A stretch of 64,000 bases of DNA from Sorghum bicolor (GCF_000003195.3 NC_012876.2:3297935-3361934), one strand, 5' to 3'; shown: positions 21,485-34,236, counted from the stretch's first letter. A program made the numbers and translations. The notes: generated by a model not told the origin, from the sequence alone.

Positions 21485-23400
21485 ATAAGAGGCTTCAGGT
21501 GTGTTTGGTTGCAACCCAGGTCTGTGTATGGTTTCTTTGGGCTAAAATTTTGGTGTTTGGTTGCCTTATCTGGGCTTGGGGCTAGGCTATGATAGGTCAG
21601 CCATACTGTTGGGGTAAACCAGCTTCGAACGGCCAAATTGGCCTTCTCAACTAAGGCAGGCTTTGGCCAGCTCCGAGCGCAGCCCAAGTGGTGGGACCAG
21701 GTGCCCTGGGTTGCCCAACGTATATAAGCGGAGGCTCACCGCGTGGCTAGGGTTCTTGGGACAGTATTCATTGAGTGCCTGACTAAGTTGCCGCTCTCGC
21801 CGGCCCAGTTGCTCTATCTTATTTTGCACTCTTGTCTCCACTTGTCTTCCTACTCCTCGATGTCCCTGGGACGGTAGAGCCTCTCCATTGCCATTGTTGG
21901 TAAGGCATGGAGGTCCCTGGTATGCGGCCTCAATCCCTTCCCCCTCGGCCCCATTTTGTTGGCGTGTTCTTTGTACCTATGGTTTGGTCAATGATGCTTG
22001 CTGATCTTTGTACCTATGAGGTCCCTAATTTCTTTGCCGAGCTTTATGGTTTGATCAATGATGCTTATCAATTTGGGTGGCGCACCATGGTGTCATAGCT
22101 GATCTTAGAAATTGGCTAGGGTTCAAGTCATGTTGTTGTAGAACTTGGTACAAATTGGATCCCCAAACCCTAGGATGGTCACATTTGGGGGTAAAGTCAC
22201 TATTTTTTGGGCAGATCTAGGTGACGCACCAAGTGGTGGCGTAGCTGATTCAACGCTTTGCCATATGCACCTGATTGTTTTGCCTTGTATTACTAATTCA
22301 TGTCAACATTCATGTTTAGTGTCATGGACCATTCAACTAGGCGTTGGCAGCTCATCATTAGGGGCGCGACTTTGGTAGCAATGATCTCTGCCTAGATGTG
22401 GCTCAGATTCTGGCGAATGTTGAGTTCTAGGAGAGAAAATACCGTTGGACATTGACTGCCAGAGACCAAAAAGAGAAACCTCCTTAGGTTCATCTACCAT
22501 AGCTAGCAACGATGTTCACTGTGTGGAACTATTAGGATGAGGAGGGTCCCCTTCTTCCAACTCTATGATTTGTTTTGCAATAGGGCCTTGCTCAGAGACA
22601 ACATTAACAGCACAATTGAAGAACAAGTGGCAATGTTCCTGCTAGTTGTTGGCCACAACCAGAAGTTCAGGGTGATCAAACTCCTCTTTAGGCGCTCTTT
22701 AGAAACCATCAGTAGGTACTTTCAAGAAGTCTTGTATGCAGTAGGAGAACTAAAGAATGATATGATTCAACCACCAACTACTGTAGTCCACCCAAAGATT
22801 CACAACAGCAGGAAGTGGAATCCATTTTTCAAGGTTGGATTCCCTAGCTTCTCTTAGTGTTATATTCATTGTAGGGTATCTTTGTTCTTTTTTGTTATTT
22901 CTCTAGGACTGTGTAGGTGCAATAGATGAAACTCGTGCTTTCTCGAGTTCCAAAAAGACACAGAGTAGCATTTACGGGCAGAAAACATATAACCACCCAG
23001 AACGTCCTAGTTGTTATTGATTTTGGTGTAAGATTCACTTATGTGTTGGCCAGTTAGGAAGGATATGCTCTCATGATGCTGGCATTTCTGTTTGATGTCT
23101 TGGAAAGGAATGATGGTTTGGTTGTTCCACCAGGTATTAGCCTCACGATTTTTTTGTTGCCCATGTCTTGTAGGTCTTTGTTTATAGTTCTAGTGGTTGT
23201 CCTCTTTCTTATGTCTAGAAAAGTTTTATCTTGTAGATGTCATGCAGTTAGGCTAAGGTTCCTTCTACCCTATAGAGCCATAAGGTACCACCTTAGGGAA
23301 TACAGCGTTAGAAGCCCACAGAATGCAAGAGAACTCTTCGACATGAGACATTCCTTGCAGGCAACAGTTGAATGGCCTTCGGAGAATTTTTCGGTACTAT
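21485..23400 (+). mobile_element. decayed PIF/Harbinger transposon region
   Basis: The region contains a nuclease relic (22537-23400). A TGTGTTTGGTTGC motif at about 21489 resembles a Tourist/Harbinger terminus and could be the left end. No second Myb-like ORF is recognisable and the right end is unclear, so the boundaries are approximate. Confidence 0.55.
22537..23400 (+). pseudogene. HARBI1-like nuclease (Harbinger transposase) pseudogene
   Basis: Successive fragments match plant PIF/Harbinger nucleases. The first open part (to 22857) carries NRALLRDNINSTIEEQVAMF, then LLVVGHNQKF and TISRYFQEVLYAVGELKNDM, HPKI and a WNPFFK-type motif. After an intron-like gap comes DCVGAIDETR (22908 on), where the first catalytic Asp region is expected. 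Then come FGVRFTYVLA, LERNDGLVVPPG (23073-23132), and RAIRYHLREYSV plus ARELFDMRHS near 23275-23350. Several stops and frameshifts separate the pieces, so no complete enzyme can be made. A Stowaway MITE cuts the 3' end at 23403. Confidence 0.8.
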
Positions 23401-23402
23401 TA

Positions 23403-23630
23403 CCTCTATCCCAAATTATAAGACGTTTGACTTTTTTGAGCCTAAGTTTGATCGGTCGTCTTATTCAAAAAAAATTGTGCAAACATAGTCAAATTTAAGT
23501 CATTTTTTAACAACTTTTATTAATCAACCAAGCCACAACAAAAGAAGCGATATTTTGTACAAAAATTTTAATAAGACGAGTGACTAAATTTGGTGTAAAA
23601 AAATATATGACTTATAATTTAGAATGAAAG
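23403..23630. mobile_element. Stowaway MITE inserted in the Harbinger relic
   Basis: The ends CTCTATCCCAAATTATAAG and CTTATAATTTAGAATGAAAG are inverted, with TA flanking both sides. Same family as 52640-52760. The family is mobilised by Tc1/mariner-type transposases. Confidence 0.8.
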
Positions 23631-23873
23631 TAGTGTTTAGGACACATGGGGTAGATAACTTCTAAAAGTAAACAGGAATATAATTATTTTATCAGTTAAA
23701 TATAATATAATTAATTCCTTTAGCGGTGTATCAAGCATTATAGCAGCCGCGTGAGGCGCGCACGAGCGCGGTGGCTGCTTGCTCTCCTGTCTGTGCGAGC
23801 TGCTTCCACGTCTCACTATCAAATCCTATCCTATCATTGCAAATGTATAGGCGGGCCCAAATGCATGTGAGGC

Positions 23874-24096
23874 CCTGTTTGGTGCAGGGTGTTAAATTTG
23901 AACATTATTTGAAGACATCTATAAAGTATTAAATATAGACTATTTATGAAACTAAAAACATAGTTAGAGAATGATTTGCGAGACGAATCTTTAATCTTTT
24001 AAGTATAATTAGTCTATAATTGAACACTGGTTTGCCAAATAAAACAAAAATACTATAATATATATTAAACTTTAACATCCCTAGCTAAACCCTAAA
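23874..24096. mobile_element. Tourist-like MITE with degenerate right end
   Basis: Starts GGCCCTGTTTGGTGCAGGG and carries the family core (AGACGAATCTTT, ATAATTAGTCTATAATTG). The right end reads AAACTTTAACATCCCTAG, complementary to the left subterminal sequence. Confidence 0.7.
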
Positions 24097-24120
24097 CTCT
24101 AAATCCTAAACCCTAAATCT
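24085..24120. repeat. degenerate telomere-like CCCTAAA units
   Basis: Four or five imperfect CTAAACC/CCCTAAA words in a row. Too few and too diverged for an interstitial telomere. Confidence 0.5.
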
Positions 24121-24217
24121 ACAGCTAAATTCATATTCTAATTTCCAACTATATCGAGAAGAGAGAGTCTACAGCTAAATTCATATTCTAATTCCAACTA
24201 TATCGAGAAGAGAGCGC
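24117..24217. repeat. about 51-bp tandem duplication
   Basis: Two adjacent copies of a unit beginning TCTACAGCTAAATTCATATT and ending CGAGAAGAGAG, differing by a single base in a T-run. Confidence 0.85.
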
Positions 24218-24381
24218 AAAAACACTGGTTGCAGAGCGCAAACTGGTTGTGCCTGCAGTTACTCCGCTTGAGGTTATCAGCCGAATCTGTAGTATTTTTT
24301 TCTTATAATAAATTAGCCAATTAGCCAGCAATATTTTCTACCATGACTTATCAGCCTGCAGTTCCACGAAACAATCTCTAA

Positions 24382-24626
24382 GGCCTTGTCTAGTTCACCT
24401 CAAAAACCAAAAAAAAATTAAAATTCCTCATCACATCGAATCTTGCGACATATGCATGATACATTAAATATAGACAAAAACAAAAACTGATTGTACAGTT
24501 TATCTATAAATCACGAGATAAATCTTTTAAATCTAATTAATCCATAATTGAACAATAATTACTAAATAAAAACAAAAATACTACAGTATCTAAAACTAAA
24601 AAGTTTTTGGAACTAAACAAAGCCTA
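24382..24626 (-). mobile_element. Tourist MITE 3' of LDL2
   Basis: Ends GGCCTTGTCTAGTTCACC and GGAACTAAACAAAGCC; a TAA trinucleotide flanks both sides (24379-24381 and 24627-24629). It lies about 210 bp past the LDL2 stop and so is probably in or near the 3' UTR. The LDL2 pseudogene at 3295-3330 lacks it and reads through the site. Confidence 0.85.
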
Positions 24627-24835
24627 TAACCAACTAAAGTCTGAAGTCACATGACCAGCAATTTTTACAAGTGAAGAACAGAACATGGAGCATTCCAGAT
24701 TCCCAGTTCCTGCTAAAGCGAGACACAGTTTGTAATCTGTACACGTCATAGCAAATTCCAAGCTCCACCAGCCTGTCTTGAACATAACAAAATAACGCAT
24801 TCTGTTCTACAAAAGAAAACACGAACTGGTACACA

Positions 24836-27800
24836 TCAACGTGAGATCTTGAAGTTCTTTGGGTGCTGCAGCAGTTTCCTGGCTTTCCGTGCACTCAAGA
24901 TGCTCGAAATCAGATCGCTACCTACATCGCATGTATTATCATAACCCATTAGCTTTACACTAAAATCCTTGCATAACACTCCTAGCCTAGTTCTATCATC
25001 TTCGCTTGACTTCTGTAGCTGATCTGCCTGCTCTCGAGAGACAGTGGCATACAAATGGAAGGCCCCAGATGCAGAGCTGTAGTCCTTTTGATCCCCATCT
25101 AACTCCGGATTATTGGGCTGCAGAAAGAAACGCTTGTCAAGTGAAAACCGAAGTATCCCTGTAGCCTCTGGATCATCAGGTGTCAATGAGGAGAACACGA
25201 ATGAGAATCTCCCGAATTCTAGGTCTGGCTCCAAGAACAGATCCAAAAGGGCACCATTGGGTGGTTTGAGCCTTTTAGGCAATGAATTCTTCTTCTGGTC
25301 AGAATTCACTAAGCTTTCTGAGGCACGATGAATTTTGGAAGCTTCTCTTAACCCACTCAATAAGGCCCCATGCATGGTTGCAGGGTATGCGCGATTCGTA
25401 GCTTCTCCAGCGAAAAAGAGTCGGTCATTCACACTCTCAGCAAGAATGTCGTAGTCAGCACCAGAAGACCCAACTCTGACGTGTGAGTATGAACCTGAGC
25501 AAAAAGGATCACTGCCCCATCTCGTGCAAACAGATTGAATGGGATCAGGAACAGTAACACCTTTTGGGCCATAGATACCTAAACATAACAAGAGTAATAT
25601 TTTGTCAGTTGTTTATCATAATGATTAATGAAAGAAACTGTCATAAATAATACATATGTGCTTATTCTTGAACTTTATGTTCTTGGACTTACAAACAAGA
25701 TGTACAATGCAATCATCTTGTTGATACATTCCTTTTGTGAGCTTTATAATCGAATCGTCCATCGAACATTATTCAAGGTAGTATACAATAATGCTATCTT
25801 CCTTAAGTTTCCACATATTTCTCTGCTCAAATTTATACTCACACTTCAAAAGAATTAGCTATGTTCTACGTTACACGGATACGTGGCCAGGGCCTCGTAT
25901 CGCGTATCGGATACGTATCCGATACGGATACGCGTGGATACGTTGCCGATACGTACCGCCCGAGTATCCATTTTTTTCCTATTTCCGTAAATAAAGGATG
26001 TGTGTGTCGATACGTATCTGCCTCGCTGATACGGCCCAGCCCAACAAGAACCTTCCTTATCTCCCTCTGCCCCGACGCCGTAGCCTCCGACGCCCGCACG
26101 CCCGCACCTTGCGCCACCTGCAGTTGACACACACGATGATGCCCCATCCCCGCTCACTGGCCATCAGCCGCTGGCGACAAGCCTCCGCCTCCGCTCGCCG
26201 ACGACGAGCCTCCGTCTGCGCTCGCCGGCCGCCAGCGACAAGTTTCCGCCCCTGCGACATGGATCCAGGCTTCAGCAAACTCCCGTGACCCCTTCCCCAT
26301 TCTCGATCTTCCCTTATTCTTCAGTTTGTTACTTACTGTTGCTTGATTTCTGTGCTCCCCATTTCCTCTTCCTCTTCCCATTCTCGATCTATTCTATTTC
26401 TGAAGTTCGCGACTGCTTGATTGCTTGTATGCAACAGACGGTGGTCCGAGTCTCCAAATACGTAGCACTAAGTGCTAGTGCTAGTCTGCTAGTGCTAACA
26501 TAGGAACTTGACGCGAGCCTGAGTTTGCCTTTTATTAATTTCCTAAATTTGAGACTATATTTGAGAATTTGAGAGTTGATGAGGAGACTTCAGATCTGCT
26601 CTGTTGTAGTAATAGAACTTAAGTAGTTAATTAGATTGTAATGTTTTATTGTTATCAGTTTTAATTTTTTAATATGTGTTATTATCTATTTTAAATTCTA
26701 AATAGTAAAACGTATCCGCGTATCGGGTTGTTTAGAAAATTGCCGTATCCGCGTATCTGTATCCTTCCGATACTGATACACGTATCCGTATCCGTGCAAC
26801 TTAGGCTATGTTCGACCTCCCCATGTTTCTCATCTATAAAGGTAGCTATGCAATTAATTCCTGAACGGCACTTATAGTATAATTTATCTCCCTTTTCCTC
26901 TCTAGCATTTTATCAAAACAGCATTTGTAATACACATTTTATATTATACAAGTACATAACTAAAAGGGTAAATAACAATTCATATCCGTAACAAGGACCT
27001 TAATACTAGTGGTATTTCATAAGTTTGTTAAGGAAGGTATGTTGATTAGTTTGTAGGTTGCAGGTTAGAGTACAGATCCACTAGTACTTTAAGCTAGTCT
27101 TGTTGCTTTCAAATCATAAAGAGTGGTTGACCCAAAAAATATATGCGCATGCTCAGAAGATCATTGATGAGTTTGCTTTGCCAATCCCATAGTCAAAACT
27201 CAAAACTCCGCATTACCTATTTTTCTTTGTACTAATAGCTCTGTTGTATATGCGTAATCATAAGCAGAAAAGTTTACAGCATAATGCAAATGCACCAAAT
27301 GCTAGTTCATTCATCTAAACTGGCATTATGATCATTATCCATTAGGGCCTGTTTAGGAAATGTTAAAATATGCCAAAATTAAGAGGAATAAATGGTTCAG
27401 TAAACACAAAAACTAATTCATTCATAAGGAATAACAACTTAAATCAGCTTAAGTGCCACAATAATAACTATGGGGGGTGTACTGTATAGTTTATGGTGTG
27501 AACAATTCAGTAATTCTAAATATATATGGTGTAGCATCATTTAAACCTAACCATAAACCAGCAAATGATGCTTCAATTAATTATGGAGTGAGAAATGTAT
27601 ACTCTGTTCAGCCATCCAGTGAGCATATGACATACTTATGACATACTCTGTTCAGCCATCTAGTGAGCATATGACATTACAAGATACATTGTTTAGTCAC
27701 TTCCACTTAATATTGATCATTAAGTTACCCACACTAATACAAAGTATGCAATCATCTTATAAATCTCAATGCACTTTTAGTAGTAATGCACCAAGCAAAG

Positions 27801-29476
27801 CAGACAGATAGCATTTAGTTAATGTATTGGAATGCAATTTGTTTCCATTTTTGTAATTCTTGGAGTCCCTATTAAATTTTAAAACGTGATTAAACTAACC
27901 AAAAAACATATTACTATTGGTTCTAGATTTTACCTTTTAGAATGCCAAGTACTCGATGAAGTGAAACGATGGGATCAACCTTTTCAAACTCCAAAGCAGC
28001 CTCTCCTGCCACAAGTGCGATAAGAACCGCTCCACCAGAGACAGTGTGGTAGCTGTAGAAGAGGAAGAACTCCCCACGCTTGCTGCTATCCTTATTCAAA
28101 CACCCAAACGTGTCAATATTCTCATCCCAAAACACATGGGGAAACACCATGGCAACCTTGTCCAACAACCCAAATCCCAACCTCTGTATTGCCCCAAGCT
28201 TCTCCTGAGGCAACTCTGGGTCAAACACGATGCTTCCACTCTTAAGCACCCCGAGGGGCACGGTGCAGAGAACCATATCAGCTTGAAAAATCTGCCCTTC
28301 TTCCACTGTGACACTAACCCCATCCACTCCATACTCGATTCGCGACACTTTCTTCTCATAGAGTACCGGCACCCCATCACACAATGCATGTATGAGTCTA
28401 GAATTGCCTCCAGCTAAGAAACAATGATCTCCCCCCATCTCATAAGGATCGTCCTGGTCCCAGTGCGCGAGTGAAAGCTCTGATAGGCAGCCGGCATTGG
28501 AGAATTCCAAATTTGCAAAATGCCAATTCAAAACCATCTGCTCCTCATCCGTTCTGGCCACATGGTAGAGTCTCCTGAGTTTCTCTATGGCTTCTTCCAA
28601 CGAAATCCTCTCTGCAGCTTCATTAAGAGACTCCCGAACCTTGGTGGCGTGGTCGAGAAGCGTGTTGAACACCAAATCAATGGTCCTATCCAGCCTAGTC
28701 TCTACAATCCGGCCATCTGGGTAGTAGAGCGGGCAGCGGTCCCGCACCTTATGCAGCGGAAGACCAAGCTGCCGCGCGAGCACGCCAAGCGGGTTGGCGT
28801 GGATACCAGTGATAACGCTGCCGCCGAGCTCGACGGCGGCCTTATCCTCACCTAGCCGGGCCGTGTAGACGCGGCCGCCGGGGCGCGAGCGGCCCTCAAG
28901 GACGAGCACCCGGAGACCGAAGCGGAGGAGCTGGCGCGCGGCGGCGAGACCCGCGAGCCCCGCGCCGACGACGAGGACGGCCGCGGCGCCCTGGGTGGCG
29001 GCGTCCGGGGGCGGCGCGGCGGGGAAGGCGGCGGAGACGCCGAAGTTGATGTGGCCCGCGCGGGCGAGGTACCCGTAAGCCGCGGCGACGAGGCGGTCGT
29101 AGGAGGAGGCGACGGTCTCGAGGACGCAGCCGAGCGGCAGCGGCGCGCGCGGGTCGGCGCGCCAGGACGCGAGGATGTGGTTGCGGACGACGATGTAGTC
29201 GTTGGGCGCGTTGGCGATGTGGGGCGGGAGGAGGGGCCGCTCCTCCGGGAGCAGCTCGTCGATGGGGAAACCCAGAGAGAGCGCGATGAGCGCCTCCGTC
29301 TCCGTCTCCCGCTGCCGCTCCTCCGCGGACAGCCGGCGCAGCCGCCGCACGCGGCGCGAGGCGGCGTCGCCGAGCAAGCCCTCCAGCTCGGCGTCGAGGA
29401 GGGACTCGTCGTACGACGGAGGGCGCGTCGACGCCGCGCGGCGCTGCGGCCTGCGAGGCGGCGACGACGACGACAT
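24836..29476 (-). CDS. LDL2: Lysine-specific histone demethylase 1 homolog 2 (LSD1-like 2)
   Basis: Two exons, 29476-27934 and 25578-24836, with a GT-AG intron of 2355 bp, join in frame to 761 codons, close to the length of the rice LDL2 protein. The chosen ATG (29476) starts the conserved [12 protein letters not shown] N-terminus; an upstream in-frame ATG at 29866 precedes unconserved sequence. Domains: SWIRM at residues about 58-146 ([17 protein letters not shown] ... GHINFG); FAD-binding GAGLAG at 171-176 followed by the ribose-binding Glu ([12 protein letters not shown]); amine oxidase core with the conserved Lys about 440 in [12 protein letters not shown]; and the C-terminal FAD loop [18 protein letters not shown] at about 570-586. 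The tower insert of animal LSD1 is absent, as in other plant LDLs. The enzyme oxidatively removes methyl groups from histone H3 lysine 4 in the nucleus; family members act with FLD in flowering-time control. The first exon is very GC-rich at its 5' end. Confidence 0.93.
25867..26804. mobile_element. Mutator-like element in the LDL2 intron (938 bp)
   Basis: It is flanked by a perfect 9-bp direct repeat, GCTATGTTC (25858-25866 and 26805-26813). The inverted ends are TACGTTACACGGATACG on the left and CTAAGTTGCACGGATACG (complement) on the right. The subterminal parts are full of GTATCCG/CGGATAC words. A GC-rich internal block (26040-26290) differs from the AT-rich rest and has open frames on both strands but no domain I recognise. 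It is non-autonomous and may be a carrier of a captured host fragment. Confidence 0.85.
27594..27678. repeat. short direct duplication in the LDL2 intron
   Basis: The phrase TACTCTGTTCAGCCATC followed by AGTGAGCATATGACAT occurs twice, 43 bp apart. The rest of the intron (26814-27930) is AT-rich without other recognisable content. Confidence 0.75.
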
Positions 29477-31250
29477 CGCCGGAATCGGAGCGGCCGGCGG
29501 CGAGGGGTTTAGGTGTTGGATGCGGCGCGGCGCGGCTCGGCGCAGCGCAGCCTCGGGTTTGGTTTTGGGGATTGAGGGGGGAGGTGGTGGGTGGGAACTC
29601 AATGCTGGGTGTTGATGACGAGTGGGTCCGGGGTGGCAGCGTGGGAACGCGTGGAGTACTAGGCTAGAAGAAGCGGGCGATGAGGTGGGCCGTGGGCCAC
29701 TGGCGCGTGCGGCGATGACGTGGAGTAGTACTCGGGTCGGGTCTGCGGTTTCTGGGGCCCACGACTGTGGACTGCATCGGGGGCTGTTTGACTTTTTTTG
29801 CTTGCCTGTTCTTTTCGCCGCGCATGTGAATGCGTCTGTGGGTGTGGGTCCATGCGTGGAGCCCACCTGTCATGCTGCGACATCGGTGCGCCGCCTGTAG
29901 TAGCACAATGAGACCGTGAGTGCTCAATAATTGGGGAGACTACAAGTGTCCAATCTAAGTAATATTTACATACTCCTACAGATAAATCTCTATGGGCAAT
30001 TTCTTCTTAGACCATAATAAACAGTATTTTTAGCTAATTTAATCATTATTATTTTGCTCATATGAAAGAAAGAAGAAAGAATAGAGAGAAAAACTTGATT
30101 CTTATACAAACAACAAACCAGGCACATAAGCTTATAGACGGGTAGATCCAGATAACAACTGGATGTAAGGAGAAATAATAAGAAAGATAATGTGAGTCAT
30201 TTGAGTGAAAATTAGTGGCAAATTTTTTTAATAAAATTTTGTAGATAAATAAAAGACAACTATGGCATAACTAGACACTACAATTCATTATTAGTTATAT
30301 TATAGACTTTGGACTAAAAATATATTGCTTATATTTCTAAGAATCACTTTGGTAAGGTTTGTTTTTTTCAAAAAGATGAAGCTAGGTGAAACCATGTTTG
30401 GTGGCTTCGACTTCTAAGCAAAACAAGACTTATACTTTATCATTTTTGTCTTGGTTTTGGCTTCAAAAGTTGTTCTCATATATGCTTGTTTGGTACGATT
30501 TTTGATTAAGCTGGTAGAAAATCCAGAACAAAAGTCTTGCCCAAAAGGGTCTAAGTTAAATTTAATGTTTGATCACCTGTGGAGATTATCGCTTACGCAA
30601 ATATGGGCATATGGGCCAAATATATCTTGTAAAACTTGGGCAAAAATGGATTTTTTCCTTCCAATACAAGACATGGACAAAGGGTTGGGGAGCCATTCTA
30701 TAATTACCCGTGGAGATAATTTCCTGCACAGAGATCATATGGACAAAATCTTTCTTGCAAAGCTTTGGTGAAAAACATAGATTTTCCTCATACAAGAGGG
30801 GAATGATTTTATCAATACCAGATATGCTCCACAGAACCATCATATGATTATTTCCTGCAGATGCTCGTGTATATGGACATGGGTAGGGTATACATGCATG
30901 TGTTCATGGGTTAGCATATGCTCGTGTATATGAGAGTCTACATCCAAACTGGGTTTTGTGAAAAAGAAAATTGAATATCAGCATACTGTAAATCTAGTTT
31001 TATAGTTAGGAGAAAAAAAACTTATGAATGATGATCATTATAGTGGAGGGTTTTTCTTTCTTTTCTTTTTTTTGAGTGGAACGCTATAGTGAGATAGTCA
31101 ATATGGATTTGTTCTGAAAGCGAAATCATGCAGGGATTGAAAAGGCCGTTCTAGTCGTGTGGGTTGGCCCATATGATTTTTACTCGAGCCCAACTATAAT
31201 AACTCGACATTTTCAGCTTGGCCCATAGGACATTCGATCCAGCCCATCAG
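29477..31250. promoter_or_regulatory. shared intergenic region between divergent LDL2 and GT14 genes
   Basis: The two genes are transcribed away from each other with about 2.4 kb between their start codons. The part next to LDL2 (29477-29880) is GC-rich and should hold its 5' UTR and promoter. 29930-31130 is AT-rich and includes sequence with internal inverted similarity (about 30590-30850) that may be a decayed MITE. No gene is seen, and I could not assign core promoter motifs with confidence. Confidence 0.5.
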
Positions 31251-31773
31251 CTGGTGTGAGCTCTGCTAGCTGCACCTCTCACACACACTGTGAGAGCTTC
31301 AGCTCAGCTGTCACCGCCTACCGAGAAGGCGAGAAGAGATCAGCGCCGCCGCCCGCCAAGTGGTTCACCGGGGAGGAGAGGACCCGTGCTGAAGGGGCCG
31401 GCCGTGCGCGGCGACCTCGTGAGCTCGCCCTCGTTGGTCGGCGCCGGAGCGGGGTCTTGCCGTCGTCGCATCGCACGTGCGCGACGCCGACGCGGTGCCT
31501 GCTCCTGCTCGCTTTCCGTGCGGAACAACGGCGGCCTGCGCTCCTCGCCAGCCAACTCGCTCGTCGCGAGCGAGAGCTCCGATTCTTTAGGCGGTCTCCT
31601 TCGCTGTCCTCCATCCCCTGGTGAGCGCGATCCCTCTCGAAATTTCGAGACTTCTCGCTTGAGGATCTTGCTCCTTCTGAGCGGCGAGCGCATCTGAGCC
31701 AGTGCAGATCCGGTTCATCCCGGTGACCAATTTGGGCGCGCACGAGGTTCGATTTCACCGGAGAAACGGCGGA

Positions 31774-31815
31774 ATGCTCCATAACATTGGACATTTTGAG
31801 ACTCGATTGAGCTAA
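31774..31815 (+). CDS. short upstream ORF in the GT14 gene leader
   Basis: An ATG followed by 12 more codons and a TAA stop lies 25 bases before the main ATG at 31841. If the transcript starts upstream (the GC-rich leader from about 31260 suggests so), ribosomes would meet this uORF first, which could lower translation of the main frame. The peptide has no recognisable features. Confidence 0.4.
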   Translation: MLHNIGHFETRLS

Positions 31816-31840
31816 AGAAGGAAGCGCGCTTGCCGAGCAA

Positions 31841-34160
31841 ATGAGGAAGAATTGGGGGCTCAGCTCCGGGCACGCGCGGCCGTTCGGTGACCGCCGGTGG
31901 CTGCTCCCCTTCCTCGCCAGTCTGCTCGTGACGGCCACGCTCCTACTCGCCGCCGCGTGCGGCCTCTTCTCGCCGCCCTACCCGAGCGGCGCCGGCGACG
32001 CGGCCCTGTTCGACGTCGTCTCCCTCGCCGACTGGGACGACGGCGGCGGCTCGTCGTCGGGCCGCGACGGCGCGCCCTCCGTCGAGGCGGGAATCAAGAA
32101 CCGGCTGCTGGAAGGTAACGCCGCCAGCGACAGCGACGACGACGACGACGACGAGAACCCCGATGATGCTGCAGTCAACTCTGACGACTCCGACGCCGAG
32201 CCGCCGCGGATCGCGTACCTCCTCGAGGGCACCAAGGGCGACGGCCTGCGGATGCGGCGGACGTTGCAGGCCATCTACCACCCGCGCAACCAGTACATCC
32301 TGCACCTCGACCTGGAGGCGCCGCCGCGGGAGCGGATCGATCTGGCTATGTATGTCAAGGGCGACCCCATGTTCAGCCAGGTCGGAAATGTGCGGGTCAT
32401 CGCCAAGGGAAACCTTGTCACCTACAAGGGGCCGACCATGGTCGCCTGCACGCTTCACGCTGTAGCCATTCTTCTCAAGGAGGGGCTCCAGTGGGACTGG
32501 TTCATCAATCTCAGCGCGTCGGATTATCCGCTCATGACACAAGATGGTCAGTGTTCTTCAGCCACCCTTTTTCCCTCTTAATTTTTTTTTGGGGTTGTGT
32601 GGGCTTAACTTATACATGGTTTACCTTCTGCAACTTCGTTTCTGCGGTCTGATTGGTAATATTACTTATGGCAGCATTAGCATGCTTCAGAGGATTCAAG
32701 TGTAGCATAGGCACCATAGTTCATAGATTGAACCCCATCTCTCTGCACTTGTTTGCTTATCTAAGCATATGAATACCTGTGTTTAGGTGGCAACGAACAT
32801 AACACATTGCTTCTCTGTTGCCAATCCATCTACTTCTTGTTTTGTAAGTTGTCATCTTTGGAAACACATGGTTCAGCTAAGAATGGAGATTTTTCGCAGA
32901 AATCAAGATTGATGTGAAAAATGTCTAGTTCCAACACTACATATTTATTGTCGTAACATGAGTGAAGTAACATGGGCCTCAAATTGTATAGGCACACATA
33001 TTAATTTTGTATGATCTAGACATCTGTTCATATGGAAAGGCAGTAATAGCATCAGCAGTCATCGTTCATTCGAGTATACAGCTTATAGTGAAGCTTGAAT
33101 CTTCATACACAGTGCAGCAACATGTTGTTACATAGCTGTGGAAGTTACTGTACTTGTATGGTTAAATGCTTGTTTTTGTTTTCCAGATATACTTCATGTC
33201 TTCTCTTCTTTGCCAAGAAATCTTAATTTTATAGAGCACTTTCGGTTATCTGGGTGGAAAGTGTAAGTTTCCTTGCCAATCTGTTAATTTGTTCACTTTG
33301 TACAAATGCTCTCTGTTTTTGTGCTCTTAATTTCTGACACTTTTCCCCAATCACAGTAATATAAGGGCGAAACCAATTGTTCTGGACCCAGGGCTTTATC
33401 TGTCAAAGAAATTTGATCTTACTATGACTACTGAGCGGAGAGAATTGCCAACATCTTTCAAATTATATACTGGTAGGCCTGGTTCTCAATTCAATATTCA
33501 GCACATAGGCTTGAAGCTATTACATCCATAAAATGGCAATACATTGATGTGGCAGTTGGCATGAATATTGGCATGTAGTAGTCACTAACAATTTTGCATG
33601 CTACTTTATATTGGCATGTAGTTCCAAATTTGCTCGTTTACAACTAGTCAACCACAAGAAGAAAGTTTGGGCACATTATTTATGGTAGCAGATCCTAGTC
33701 TCCTCTTAAGCTAGCAGAGTATTGCTGCCTGGCCATGTCGAGCTGTAATTTCTTAATTCATCTTAAACTAGTAACTGTGGATTCAAATTTTTAGTTCCTA
33801 TTCAGTTTTTTCTCCCTTCATTGTGAACTCTCAGTTCTTCAGGCAGTTCTATGATCAGTTAATTAGTTATGCTTCTTATGTTCCTCAGTGTCCTCATGTC
33901 CTCCTAAGTCTACAGTGGGTATAAACTCTTGTTCCAATATGCTCATAGAGGCTTGGCATTTTCTAGCCAAACAAAAACAATAGTTGCTGCTGTATGGAAT
34001 TTGTGATCAAGATATTTGGACCGAGCCCGTAATGTTTGGATATGTTGCTGCTTTTTTTTGAATGATCAATTCTTCTGATTGACCGTGCATAGGACTCTCA
34101 TTTTCTTTGTTTCAGCACATGCTGAAATGAATTAATTAGAAAAAAGCTATTTCTGTAAGA

Positions 34161-34236
<76 letters not shown>

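Noticed and set aside
24085..24120. Interstitial telomere repeat
   Set aside because: Only a few diverged CCCTAAA-like units; more likely simple sequence at the MITE border.
29477..29866. Longer LDL2 N-terminus starting at an upstream in-frame ATG (29866)
   Set aside because: The 130 extra residues are unconserved, low-complexity and lie in likely 5' UTR or promoter. The start at 29476 gives the family length and N-terminus.
31256..31697. Open frames in the GT14 leader as separate genes
   Set aside because: They lie in the GC-rich 5' leader, overlap in several frames on both strands and have no domain.
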